Below, piece after piece: positions 1 to 10,394 of a stretch of 22,459 bases of DNA. This DNA comes from Saccoglossus kowalevskii (lineage: Eukaryota; Hemichordata; Enteropneusta; Harrimaniidae), in the NCBI RefSeq assembly GCF_000003605.2, contig NW_003151756.1:209371-231829 (forward strand). The letters are read 5' to 3'. Numbering within the stretch: the first letter of the stretch is position 1; every line of letters begins with the position of its first letter. The notes beneath the pieces were generated by a model. That model did no database searches. It saw only the letters and a program-made list of their open reading frames with translations, and was not told where the DNA came from. A program made the position numbers and the translations under genes.

Positions 1-786
1 TTTCATATTTGAAATATTGTGTATCCTCGTTATCGATTTTTACTGTGTAGGGCGAATGAGTGTCAAACATTTAAGTTATACATTGTTTAAGTAGTATTCC
101 GTGTATTTTATAATGTTATGTTGACAATGTCTGAGCGAGGATGGTTAGCATAATGCGCTATTGTCTATATTAAATTTAGTATATAATATAGTATATGACC
201 AGTCCACTGTTAACGTTAATTTGGAAATGGCAAATTGTGTGCAAGTAAGTAGTTATAAAATACATCTATAAACAAGATAAAGTCATACCATGGTCATACT
301 AAACCGTGTTTGGGTTACAGCAGTCGAGAGCGGGCGCACCTTATTCGTCTATGTTAAACCATGTTGAAACTATTATATTGAACAGTCCTGCCTGTTCCTC
401 TGAGAAATACTGTATTATATAGCGCCACTTGCGGCTGTCATTTGCATACAAACTAATTACATACCTCTAGGTGATGCACTCGTGATATTGCAATCCAGCA
501 GTACGCCCATACTATAGATGAAGCACAGCAATCACTAACACACTTCGGCGTGGGATCTTAGCTCTCGCCAGCAGGACACCCGGTCGACACAGTGACGTCA
601 CGCAAGGAGAATACCCTTCAACTAAAAATCAGGACTATGTGCGAAGACATTACTAGAAAGTATGCTTAGAACACGTCGTCAATCCAGTACTGTCTAAAAT
701 TGGCGAACTTGAAACTCCCTAATTTAATCCAGACTGGCGCGCACGTTGAAGGTGTAAAAATCGCTACGTCCAGTTGCCATATTGAT
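1..786. other. Left edge, no supported gene
   Basis: AT-rich. A minus-strand block at about 456..502 has a good acceptor (GCTTCATCTATAG) and a donor (AGAG|GTATGT) and is open in two phases, but nothing links it to a gene. Otherwise only the CRE palindrome at 593 stands out. Confidence 0.5.
593..600. promoter_or_regulatory. Consensus CRE palindrome
   Basis: TGACGTCA in a GC-richer stretch. The same palindrome also occurs at 5798..5805 and 15884..15891. No gene start is tied to this one. Confidence 0.25.
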
Positions 787-3700
787 TTACAATGTACAAT
801 GTACTTGTTCCGTTTCTTCACCTTCTTTGGATTTGACGACGTCGGGTCGAGGCAATTGGTATTTTTCCGCTACGGCTACGTACTCGCCAAGTACTCTAAG
901 CACGATATCAACGATTTAGTAGCAGAGGCACCACTGAGTCGGTGTCGTACCACTGAATACGAAGGATTTGGTTTTTTGTCCTCGATAATAGTTCGATGAA
1001 AGTTCCTATCATTAATGCAAGTTGCGTTGAGCAATATTCCATTGACACCGGACATGGTTGTTTCCGAGTCGGTAGAGCAAACAGGTTGGTGGACTTATTT
1101 TATCGTTACCTATAATTTCTTATCGATGTATACACATATTTATAGACTACTAAAAGTCTATCATAATTGCATTACTGTATATGTTGCATTTCAATATAAT
1201 TTCGAGATGCCACAGTAAAATACAGCAACATATATGACTCCTATTCCAATTTCATTCTCGTGTTTTTAAACATTGTGTGTATATACAATACCCCCGGTAC
1301 TCAATTAAATATGTATTCAGTGAGAGAGTAAATTTGCTACAGTACCCTACGATGACCACTGCTGTGTGCTATGACATCTCTAGGTTCAGTTGTCGCCTTG
1401 TTGTTTAACATACATATGTGTGCTTCACAGGTCCGACCACTATATTCGTAATTCAATTGGGTCAGCGTCTTTATAATGTTGATGTAATCCCGTCTTTGTG
1501 CTTCCATCGGGAGTTGGTTAACGCCCGATGAAAGACTTCGGCTTTCATGTTACACCTCGGCAACGTCCTGAAGATCCGACTAATGGTGATTTATGGCGTC
1601 TGTCATTTTTTTGAGAAGATTTCAGAGGAAAAATCAGAGACATTCACATAACTGCTTCAGAAATTTTTTTTTACTGGATGAAAACGAAAGGTTGAGTATA
1701 TCAGTCATAAAATGGCCTCCAGATTTTAATATGGGAATAAAAAGTAAATGCATACTAGTACACACGCTGAAAATGTCAGAGATAGAATGACTTGTCTCTC
1801 ATTGAATGCCCGCATTATCCGAAATAAAGAGACTTGAACTATCCACTCATTGTATCACGATTCCTAGTTACTTCTAGTAACCGTGATTGTACTAAGTAAA
1901 GGTAGTAACGCTAAAGATTTACCGGTATATATCACTTGTCGTATAACACTTGTATATCAGAAACATGGTTTTACACGATTTGTATAATGTATTTCGCCTT
2001 GACCGCAATTACTCTACAGCTGATAGGGTACGTTTTAGTAGTCACAAACTCCCATGTTTTCAGTAATACGTTACCTAGCAAATGATTCTAAATTTAGAGT
2101 TGCTGTGATTTTAAATGTATGCTGGCATAACAATTATAATAACTTTCGGTGACACAACTGAGTCATTATGTTAAACAGAACTTGTAAATAACATCTCTAA
2201 AATCTCATCAAATAGTAATCCTGGTACTTCTATTGATTATTTTTAAATGGGAAAACATGAATCTGTAGAAAATAAATTTCGATTTTATCGAATTTTATTA
2301 GCAGACGTGGCCCACCAAATAAATCAATTCTTCTTTCATTTACTCCAAGGATGATTTTGAACACTTACAATTGTTTTGGGTCATTTTATATGCAGCCATT
2401 CGTGACAATGCAACTTGACCTAGGGAGCCACAGAGAGCCGCAACCGAGTGGGACGTTCCCTGGCGACTACCTAGCTCAGTGATAAAAGACCTATAGTCTC
2501 TACGTTTGTACGTGATAACGCTGACAACAGAAAACTGAGAGTGTCTGTAGAAACGTGAAATTTACTTCTATGCTAATGAAAATGTGCGAGCATTTGTCCT
2601 GTTGTTAAAACGGGTGACAATCGTTTGATTTGTGAATACAGACCTGTTGCGTTGAAAAACATTGTTTAAAAACTTTTAGGAAAAACCATAGCAATAGGGG
2701 TCGGTTAACTGCCATTTATATAACTGCCTAATTTTTCTTTGGCAACGAGCCCACTTTTCTAGTCATACATGCAATATTTTTAAACTTATGCAGAAATTAG
2801 CATAGCAATTCAATACCCAAGGCATCTTTTTTCATTCCTTACTGGCTGGCAATACCATTTTGCAAAATAGATGGTTGTATTTACATTGGCTGCCAGTCAG
2901 TTGTGGATTACCCCAGGGAAACGTGTTGGGTTCTCGTCTGTTCAGCGTGGTTGTAAACCAAGATTGTCAAGTCAAGTCGCCCATTATTTACGATGGCACT
3001 TTGTTATGTAGAGCTATTTTTTCTGACTGTGACATTGACATATTATGGTCAGATATTGATGTTTTGTGTGAAATCATGTTTTTAATTAATAACGCTAAAT
3101 TCAAGATGAATGATCTAGGCTGGGATTTTTTGAATATCTAGTAAATGTGATAACTGAGAACAAAAACAACGAATGGCAAACATTTTCGTAAACATCATAA
3201 TGTAATGTAATTATGATGTAATGTAATGTAGTGTAATTTTTACTAACTCGTCTTGAAATTTTAGGTATAATATAGATAGGTATAAATACCTTGATGTTAT
3301 AATTGATGAAGACAAATCATATTTATTAAAGTTTTTGTTCATGCATGAGTGTATGTTTCGTTTCTGTCGTGAGTTAGGATTGGGTAATTCAAATGATCCC
3401 AAGTGAATCTTATAATCGCTTGAGGGCGTGCGACATACAGTAAATCGTGGTGAAATCTGCCAAGGGTTAAAATTGAGGCTTCGGCCGAATAAATGATCTT
3501 TGACTGGCGAAGATGCTTTCAGTCGTAATTCAAGACAAATAAAAATCAACAATATAGACAATATAGCAAATTATAATTTTTCTGTAATATTCTTGTGTAA
3601 TCGGTAATTATGAAAAATATTTATGGGTGCACAGGGAATACATTTCCTTGTGAATTATTCTTAATATAGATTTCTGAATTATCTTGTCAAAATCAGTTTT

Positions 3701-5034
3701 TTTCAGGGGTTTTTCCTCCCAAAAAACGAAAGAATTTCACTGTGCCGAAAACGAAAAGTCTTTATCGCATTATTGTAATGTACGTCAATATTAATTTTCA
3801 CAGATTAGAACAATCTACACAAATTAAAAATAATTTTAATATTGTAGACGCCCCTTTAGTAACAGAAATTGTATCCAGAATGTCCCCCTTTATAAGCGAT
3901 GCGTGTCTTAATCAGCGATAAAATGATATTGTTTTCCAATAATTTGCTGAAAGTCGGAGCATGCGTGGTCATTCAGTAAACTTAGTGCTAGTTTTTTTCC
4001 CTTCTCAATACCAATCGTTGAAGATGTTTAATCTGTTTAGCATACTGAATGTGACTATACCCGTGGTCACAGCACTCATTTCAACAAGATATGTATTAAT
4101 GTTGATTTGAAACAGTGATGTACACTTCACAAACATGGTAACTATCAGGTTCTTTAACTTTTATGATTGACCACAGATGATTGTACTGTGAGGTACTTTA
4201 TTTATAATGCTATTATTATTTCAATTATTGTATTTTAGCGTTGGGGTAATGCATCAGAACACACATTACACAACTTGAAAATAGAAGTATTGCAAAAACT
4301 TGCTACTCAAGCTATCTGTCGAGTGAATCAAAGAACTCATACTAAACCGCTGTTTTAAAAACTTTGAAATTGCAGGGTATTTATAAAATACATTTGGCTC
4401 AATTTATGTTCAGAGTTAAGAACAATTTGTTGCCAAACCAATTAATCAGTTTCTACGTTGTTCATTCTATGACACGAAATGAAAACAGTAATCACTTGTC
4501 TGGAAGCAGAACATTACGTCACTGCTTTAAAAATCAACTGCAGCACGTGAAGGTATATGGTTTACAGGGAATAAACTCAGCAATGATTTAAAATGCATCA
4601 ACAGTGTATATGAAATTAGACCGCAATACAAATACATTTTCGTTGCAAAATACTATGAGTATGCAGATGTATATATTTGTTTTTATATACAGAACTAAAT
4701 ACAAGCTAAACACAAACTTCCCCTTTAATCAATAACTTATATTGACGGTGTGAATCAACAATGTCGTACTCAATCTTTATTGTATGGGCTGTCCATACAA
4801 CTCAAACAATGTGTTTAGTAGTTATACGTATTTTTTGTAATGTATTACATGTATTTCAATACAAGTTGTAAATAAATATAACAATCAAAATGTCGTACGA
4901 TTGAACGGCGGTGTAATTTAGACTCATGCGTATTATATCAGTGCGCATGCGTGTACTTACTTATGCGGCGAGTCGACTGGCTTGATGTAGTTGAAGTTAT
5001 TCATTAGATCTCTAAAGCGAGTAAGACGTGACAT
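787..5034 (-). CDS. Possible small two-exon gene spanning the retrotransposon (unrecognised)
   Basis: Proposed exons are 5034..4961 and 895..787. Exon 1 starts with ATG, encodes MSRLTRFRDLMNN... and ends at a consensus donor (AA|GTAAGT) in phase 2. Exon 2 begins after TTAG, with a near-perfect branch-point (TACTAAA) about 23 nt upstream, and its frame continues in phase 2 with VLGEYVAVAEKYQLPRP to a TAA. The predicted product is 60 residues with a basic, acid-poor start. Exon 2 could instead be internal, with a donor at GAAG|GTGAAG. Promoter support: a TATATA at 5093..5098 about 60 nt upstream of the ATG and a CACGTGACGT element at 5214..5223. The intron of about 4.1 kb would contain the RT remnant in antisense. 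I do not recognise the product. The phase match and promoter make exon 1 more convincing than exon 2. Confidence 0.4.
1337..1507 (-). CDS. Short open frame, unrecognised
   Basis: ATG to TAG, 56 codons, containing YINIIKTLTQLNYEYSGRTC. The composition is coding-like, and the frame lies on the same strand and inside the proposed intron of the 5034..787 gene. No splice sites in matching phase were found. It starts within the first of two nested hairpins (1505..1548). It could equally be a repeat fragment. Confidence 0.2.
   Translation of the reverse strand: MEAQRRDYINIIKTLTQLNYEYSGRTCEAHICMLNNKATTEPRDVIAHSSGHRRVL
1505..1548 (+). repeat. Two mutually exclusive hairpins
   Basis: CATCGGG (1505..1511) pairs perfectly with CCCGATG (1524..1530). 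ATGAAAG (1528..1534) pairs perfectly with CTTTCAT (1542..1548). The two 7-bp stems share the bases ATG, so only one can form at a time in a single strand. Confidence 0.6.
3198..3237 (+). repeat. AATGT microsatellite
   Basis: Imperfect pentamer repeat (TAATGTAATGTAA...) within the retrotransposon remnant, between the RT core and the LGV-x-ID-like box. Confidence 0.7.
4780..4800 (+). repeat. 3' hairpin of the retrotransposon remnant
   Basis: TTGTATGG, a 5-nt loop (GCTGT), then CCATACAA. This is a perfect 8-bp stem about 80 nt after the last RT-like codon. Similar 3' UTR stem-loops are recognised by the RT of several non-LTR families; that role here is inference. Confidence 0.5.
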
Positions 5035-5092
5035 CGATTGTACGTACAGACATGAATGCTTCACGGTGAAATTACAATCTAATCAAAACACA

Positions 5093-5223
5093 TATATAAC
5101 CGCATGCATGATTCAGTGTTGGATGACGCCCGTAGGTCAAGTGGCCACAGTTAAAGAAATAGTCCAGTAATTCTAAATTCGTAATATATTTGCAGTGACG
5201 TAATCCTGTACGCCACGTGACGT
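5093..5223 (-). promoter_or_regulatory. TATA box plus E-box/CRE-like element upstream of the 5034 start
   Basis: TATATA at 5093..5098, then CACGTG at 5214..5219 overlapping TGACGT (5218..5223), with another TGACGT nearby at about 5196. E-box and ATF/CREB-type sites are common in animal promoters. Function here is inferred from position only. Confidence 0.35.
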
Positions 5224-6175
5224 GAACCATGTGACTGTCATACAATCTACAGTCACTGCAATGCGATGTTGTTTGGTGCCATCATTAATAGCTACCCCGC
5301 GCCTATAGTTACGTAACTACCTCGTTGCAATTGTTATGATGTTTTCACAGAAAATACTTTTGTTGGACGGATTTAACCACAAAAAAAAAATGCATATTGA
5401 ACTTCCTATGTTTCATGAAAAACAGTCACTGTGAACTTGACACCATACATATGCGCGATCTACAGAAACATTACTATAAGTAAATAGTTGGTAGTATTTG
5501 CCACCTCAGATCCTCTATAAATGAAAACCTTATTCAACTTAAAGGCGTGAGGTTCACCAGTGTAACGTAGTTCTGTTTTTTTTTATCAAAAACAACTTTT
5601 TTTGAAAGTTTTATCATAATTCAAACTGCTGTGACACGACTAAAAATATAAGCATACATTTATGGGAAGGATATTCGTGAAAGTCATCTAGTTTGAAATG
5701 GTGGACTAGCATATTTGCGGTTAGTAATCAATTGAGTGAACACTCATAATACGTTTTGTCATGTAATCCCCTGCAATATAATCATTTATAATATTCATGA
5801 CGTCATATTTATATGTAATAATGGTAATTGGATTTCAACGGACAATTATAGTTAAGTTTGTGGGATATGATGGGATGAGCGCTTGTCCTTGGCAACCATT
5901 GTATATTCTAGTGCAATGTGTGAATCAACTTACAAAACCTTGAACCTGTTATTGTGAGGAGAGAAAAACGAACATATTCATTGACATTTATTATTTAACA
6001 AACAATCATCACTGAGAGGGGGCAAATTCTTGATTTCAGAAGTAGACAGTAGTAGTTTCCATCCATGGTGATGTCGGAATAATGCATAATTTCCATGGTG
6101 ATGTCGGAATAATGCATAATTTTCCAATTTTTAATTACCAATTTGTTATATTTGTAAACGGTAAATTTTTTTTTT
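5224..6175. other. Intergenic, no gene seen
   Basis: AT-rich with T- and A-runs, a CRE palindrome at 5798 and the 30-bp tandem duplication at 6063. Confidence 0.5.
6063..6122 (+). repeat. 30-bp perfect tandem duplication
   Basis: Two adjacent identical 30-nt copies (6063..6092 and 6093..6122) beginning CCATGGTGATGTCGG. The absence of differences indicates a recent duplication. Confidence 0.9.
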
Positions 6176-6303
6176 TTAATTGTTTAATAGTCCTCTACTC
6201 TCCAAGGTGACACGAAGGCCGTGCAAAGCATCGATATCGTTTTCACCCGCACGACGTTCGATTTCGTCAGTTAGCAGCCGAACCTGATCCCGTTGAAGTG
6301 ATA
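6176..6303 (-). CDS. Exon-like block, possible last exon of an unidentified gene
   Basis: A 42-codon open stretch ends in TAA and begins after an AG at 6305..6304. A pyrimidine-rich run (TTTTGTTTTCCTATATTTCTG) precedes that AG. The entry phase is 1. The translation (for example VRLLTDEIERRAGEN and DALHGLRVTLESRG) is charged, helical and coding-like, and the block is GC-richer than its flanks. A run of A follows the stop directly, so a retroposed fragment is an alternative. It could pair in phase with the exon at 10073..10022, which would place LamG copy 1 inside an intron. Product unknown. Confidence 0.4.
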
Positions 6304-6309
6304 CTATTC

Positions 6310-6742
6310 ACTACAGAAATATAGGAAAACAAAATTCCCTATCTGTATATGCACCCCCATTCATTGTCTACACTTGAATCCCAATGGTAAGCATACCCCT
6401 AAAAAATAGCCACCACGTGCAACATTCGCACGCCAGTGGGGCGAGCAAAATTGGTCGGACGCTGCAAAGCGTCCCAGCTGCAGTTTACCAAAATCCAGCA
6501 TGGTGAATAAATTGCAAATGATGAAGTTATACATTTCTCTGGTATTAACAATGCTGTAATATATAATACCAAATACAATTTGCCGGACGTCGTTGCACGG
6601 CAAGTCTATTTTCATTTATTAGCGACATTATTATTTTTCTTTCTTAATGTCACTCGTGGCTGATGTTAATGACTAGGTGCGTTCATCTATAGCCGTGGAA
6701 CTTATCTGAAGAACCCATGACAACTACACTTTCAACAAGATA
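6310..6742. other. Intergenic, one doubtful minus-strand ORF
   Basis: An 84-codon ATG frame (6615..6361, minus) has no recognisable domain and overlaps the GCAA hairpin. The composition is ambiguous and I do not call it a gene. Confidence 0.4.
6457..6474 (+). repeat. Stem-loop with GCAA tetraloop
   Basis: GGACGCT, loop GCAA, AGCGTCC. This is a perfect 7-bp GC-rich stem closed by a GNRA-type tetraloop in plus-strand RNA. Confidence 0.6.
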
Positions 6743-6748
6743 TTTATT
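6743..6748 (-). terminator. Poly(A) signal of LamG copy 1
   Basis: AATAAA on the minus strand, 113 nt beyond the TAA stop at 6861. It is the first canonical hexamer downstream, so the 3' UTR is probably about 130 nt. Confidence 0.5.
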
Positions 6749-6860
6749 AATCAGATGTGTAGATTTCAGAAAGTAATATTTATCGTAAACACGTGGTGTT
6801 AATTGCCCAATCGGGCTCTTTTAACCTTAATGATTGAAACAATCTGAAAGTAGTTAAAAC

Positions 6861-9558
6861 TTAATGGTCTAGCTCCGTAAATAACCTAGACACGTCTTCT
6901 TGGTATAATACTTGTCTGTAAAGTCTAAAATCATCGATGAATCCGTAAAAATCGACACTCTCGTGAGTCACTAATTCACGGTAACTGTACGAATGCCGAC
7001 TTGGATTGGTGGCGATGGGTAATTTGCCGCCAATAATTAATGACTGGTCAGTAGTTGTAACATCCCCAACGCAGCAGCTTTCACCGCCTGCTTGTTGAGC
7101 ACCATCCAGGTAGAACTTGAAGAGAGAACCGTCGTACGTCATGACCACGTGGTGCCACACGTTATCAGTGGCCTGGATGTTCTCATAAGGATAGGTTGAA
7201 AACTGGCCAATCACCACCTCTGAAGATTTTGTATTACGTGCTACTGTTTTAATAGCGCCCCCTATCCGTGAGCTCGGCCCTGCGCGGATTTCCCAACTAT
7301 GATGCCACACAATGCTCTGCTCCTTCTTAAAATTTCCAGTGCGTTTGTAACGTAGACTAACTGAGAACTGATTTCCATAGGGATAGTTTTTAAGCAGGGC
7401 AACTTCAATTTTATTTACTCCGTTAAACATCATTGCAGAGCCAGACACCGCATTTGACGGCTCAACGCCGGCCCCACTTTCATAGCTAGCATGTCTCTGG
7501 TGACATGATTGGTCGTTGAAATCGTCATCAAAAGTGAAATGTGCCACTATGTATGGACTTTCACACTCACGTGGATCATGCAACGTGTACAGATATTGTA
7601 CTTCTTCATATGTCAGGCTGGTGTTCAAAATCAACAACTCATCTACCAGTCCGTTGAAATACGACCCGGTGGATCCAACACCACCGCCGCCGATAGTAAG
7701 AGGGGTGTCTCGCAAAAGCATGTACTCACAAGGTGTACCGTCAGTTTTCTGACGCTTTAGGCCATCCAGATAAAAGTCTAGTTTCGCCCCATTGAATGAG
7801 AACACGACATGGTGCCATGAATTGTGTTCGGCTAAAATGTTTTCGTATGTCCATTTAGGATGTTTGCCAGTTGAACGATCGACGTCACCACATTCAGAAA
7901 TACTAGCACCGAGCGCCTGGCCTGCCATTGACGTACCCATGTCAACACTCCAGCTACCGTAGTTTGAAGCTCCATTTGATATAATGGTCGATCCTGTAGA
8001 CCAGCCAGCAGCCCGCTTTACCCATACACTGACACTGAACGGATTCTCCCACGGGTAGAGACGAAAACTATCCACGTTAATTTTACCGTTTCCGCTAAAT
8101 TTGGCAGCACCGCCGTCAATTCCACTCTTACGTTCGAATTCAACGTCACCCACAAGGTTTCCATAGTGACCGTTTCCAGCTGCGTCGTTGGCATTGTTGT
8201 CAAACTTGTAAAAAGCTACCGTATGCTTCGTAATCTTGTCTTGACAAAGAGAGAAAAAAAAACAATCATATGGTGAGTTAGTCGTCGAATACGATATATT
8301 CAAAACAAAATAAATACAAATTTACTTACGAATATAATTCTGGGCAATAACTGACGCGTTGTTTATTTCACATGCGCAGTGCGATGGCCGACGTCTGCCT
8401 GCCTTTTTTCCAATACTCTTTTCCCCGTCCTTCTTAACTATAAAATAAAAAAGAGCCGATACATGGAACCTTTTCAAACATTGTTGAATTGAAGACGTAA
8501 CTCGAACATAATTAAAGTTCGTCCACAATTACATGAAAAAATATGAAATAACCTACGATATATATACCTGTCAAGGTCTCACTTTGGTTTATCGATTTCA
8601 TCAGCTTTATAACAGGGCCGTCATTTCCATCTTCGGTTTGAGTACTTGGACTACCTACAACAGCAACAACAACATGCACCGTGACGTTAAATCCATCGTG
8701 TACTTTTCGGCACATTATAGTTTTCACCACTAGAGGGCGACAGATTCAGGAGCTTTCTGCACCATTGTGTGCGTGTCACCAGTCGATTAATTTTACATTG
8801 TCGAACAGTTACTATGTAGAGTTAAATTCCTTTGTTTGTTTGTTTACTGTATATATTATAAATAATGCATTTATACTGTTACATGGAGTCCAGAGTTGTG
8901 GGTCACGTGTTAGATTGCGATAGTTGTATTATACACTAAAGGTGAACTAGCTTCAAATATAAATGTCGTGAATTGTGAAAACAAAGTTAATTTAAAGGAT
9001 TACGATATGAAAAAAAAATGTTGGCCTTTTAGTCAATGTTATGCTTTACGACATCGTATAACAGCGCACCAGCGATCAATTACGAACATTTTTGTTTTTC
9101 AACGCAACTAGAATATGGCGCATTCAACACACGTCAGATTGTTTAATGGTGTGATGTTTCTAACCTGTAGGTTTATACGGACTGGTAACAATGTCAGGTT
9201 CTTCTCGAGCAGTATCCGGGTTGTGGTCACCAGCACATTCCTGTCTCATCTCTGAAATCTCCATTCCCATGGCAACAATCATATTCTGCATCACCTCCAT
9301 CTGGTTTGTCAATTGTGCAACATCGGCCACAGACACGAACCGCTGTGAACTTCCTTCAACCGTCGAAGTGTCTTCCATGGTGATATAGGCGTCTTTTATG
9401 CCCGGGCACTGGTCATCTCCTGTGTCTCCAAACATCGTGATTTTTGTCGCCACCGTACACGGGGAACTTTCACTACCGGAAACTACAGAATACGACATTG
9501 TCATGGTCATTACCATGGCAAAAACTGCAAATAAACTATGCAACTTATAGCGAGCCAT
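6861..9558 (-). CDS. Secreted coiled-coil protein with two LamG-like domains, copy 1 (four exons)
   Basis: Exons I assign: 9558..9165, 8654..8568, 8437..8330 and 8239..6861 (stop TAA). Introns of 510, 130 and 90 nt are all GT-AG and phase 1. The product is about 655 residues. Residues 1-30 are a signal peptide (basic start MARYK, then a Met/Val/Phe-rich core). Next comes a small module containing SPCT, TKI, a second Cys and DAYIT, then a heptad-like stretch around 75-105 with Leu/Met/Val at core positions, then a charged linker with a Cys-Ala-Cys. LamG-like domain 1 spans about 202-417 and domain 2 about 426-650. Each carries the family's WHHV motif (338-341 and 558-561) followed by FYLDG. 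A vicinal Cys pair lies at 585-586. LamG jelly rolls commonly bind glycans or proteins outside cells; the actual ligand is unknown. The start is the first ATG after a TATA box. The neighbouring paralogue has the same exon plan, which strongly supports the model. Confidence 0.85.
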
Positions 9559-9661
9559 TTAGAAAACGCCTTTTGTTTCTTGCGAACCGTTTCCTGTGAA
9601 ACCACGTGACGGAATCCGAAACGTTATAATATATTGAATAACAACGCTCTCCATGTCTATA

Positions 9662-9669
9662 TTTATATA
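9662..9669 (-). promoter_or_regulatory. TATA box of LamG copy 1
   Basis: On the minus strand this reads TATATAAA, 104 nt upstream of the ATG at 9558. Transcription would start near 9635-9640, leaving a leader of about 80 nt. The match to the consensus is full, but the region is AT-rich. Confidence 0.5.
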
Positions 9670-9710
9670 AATTCATTGACGTATTGAGTAGGCGTACAAT
9701 CGTGTAGGAA

Positions 9711-9733
9711 TTTTTTTTTTTTTTTTTTTTTTT
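9711..9733 (+). repeat. Poly(T) tract, 23 nt
   Basis: Uninterrupted T23 (A23 on the minus strand), about 150 bp upstream of the LamG copy 1 start. It could be an old retroposon tail or a nucleosome-depleting tract. Length is unreliable in assemblies. Confidence 0.85.
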
Positions 9734-10021
9734 GAGGAGGAATTATATACTGCAGATATTCAGTTCTCTTAAAAATAGCTTAGAACATGTTGTCAAATAT
9801 AGCTACGAGCATGATGGGACATTTCTAATCATTTGCCATATTTTGGGTGTAAATTTAGCATAAAACACTTACGGTCTTAGTCTGAAATGATTAAACACAA
9901 TTTTGAACATTTTGAAAAAAAATACCAGTGAATTACTAATGTCTAGTAAGCGTCCGAATCGCTGATTCTGTCGACGTATTACGTTATAGATATTCGCGAT
10001 GACCAAAAAGACGCTATTTAC

Positions 10022-10073
10022 CTGTACAATCAAAGATAACCCAGTGTCCGCAGTTCATCTCAATTGTCGCCAT
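10022..10073 (-). CDS. Possible first exon, minus strand, of a divergent gene pair
   Basis: ATGGCGAC in a good Kozak context (A at -3, G at +4) opens 17 codons, MATIEMNCGHWVIFDCT, and ends at a strong donor ACAG|GTAAAT in phase 1. No signal peptide is visible. Downstream partners are uncertain. It could splice to exon 2 of LamG copy 1 (phase 1) as an alternative N terminus, to the phase-1 exon at 6303..6176, or to exons not seen. It faces away from another ATGGCGAC start at 10344. Confidence 0.35.
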
Positions 10074-10343
10074 ATTGTTAGAAAATCACGTACATGTCGC
10101 TTTCCCACGATGTTTGTTAAGCAATGACTCGTCAACAGCGAGCATATTATGGGTGTATATCCAACCGAATGGTAAACACATATTATGTTTTTAAATATGC
10201 TGTTGTAAGCATTTGCAAGGTTTTTGACCCTTGAGAGTCGGGACCTAGAAACTATGTAATCCGTAACACGCGGGTAGATATTTAAAGCGCGGTAGTCGTC
10301 GCGCTGCACATGTGCGAGATATATGGGTCTCATATAAACAAAG

Positions 10344-10394
10344 ATGGCGACTTTCACTGTTGCGCAGATCAACGAGTACGAACTGAGACGTTTC
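10344..10394 (+). CDS. Possible first exon, plus strand, cut by the assembly gap
   Basis: AAAGATGGCGAC has a strong Kozak context and resembles the YY1-type initiator found at many animal housekeeping starts. It is preceded by a CpG-rich stretch (GCGCGGTAGTCGTCGCGC). It encodes MATFTVAQINEYELRRF before running into Ns, so the end of the exon is unknown. It is divergent from the minus-strand start at 10073. The product is not recognised. Confidence 0.4.

Larger units (their letters stand above)
896..2597. other. Proposed intron, unassigned DNA
   Basis: Holds the nested hairpins and short open frame near 1337..1548. Longer open frames at 1015 and 1593 lack coding character. A GC-richer patch at 2400..2470 shows nothing recognisable. 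Confidence 0.5.
2598..4800 (+). pseudogene. Degenerate non-LTR retrotransposon (CR1/L2/RTE-like reverse transcriptase remnant)
   Basis: RT landmarks occur in the correct order but in different frames. At about 2598 there is a YRPV-type motif after a K-x-GD block. At about 2900-2950 there is LPQGNVLG, the classic PQG-S-VLGP box, followed by a damaged YDG where the catalytic F/YADD should be. At about 3285 there is KYLDVIIDE, matching the LGV-x-ID box. At about 4195-4260 there is RWGNAS, matching the IWGN box. At 4364..4591 there is KIHLAQFMFRVKNNLLP, the usual C-terminal block, and the terminal helix region runs to the stop at 4696..4698. Stops, at least three frame changes and an insertion-like spacer (3330..4190) show it is dead. 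A perfect 8-bp hairpin at 4780..4800 lies in the 3' UTR-like tail. It is antisense to the possible minus-strand gene around it. Confidence 0.8.

Noticed and set aside
700..999. 99-codon plus-strand frame
   Set aside because: It starts at TTG, not ATG, and overlaps the better supported minus-strand exon 895..787.
7509..7760. Plus-strand frames over LamG exon 4
   Set aside because: Shadows of the strongly supported minus-strand coding exon. The same applies to plus-strand frames at 12770 and 13129 and over exon 1 of both genes.
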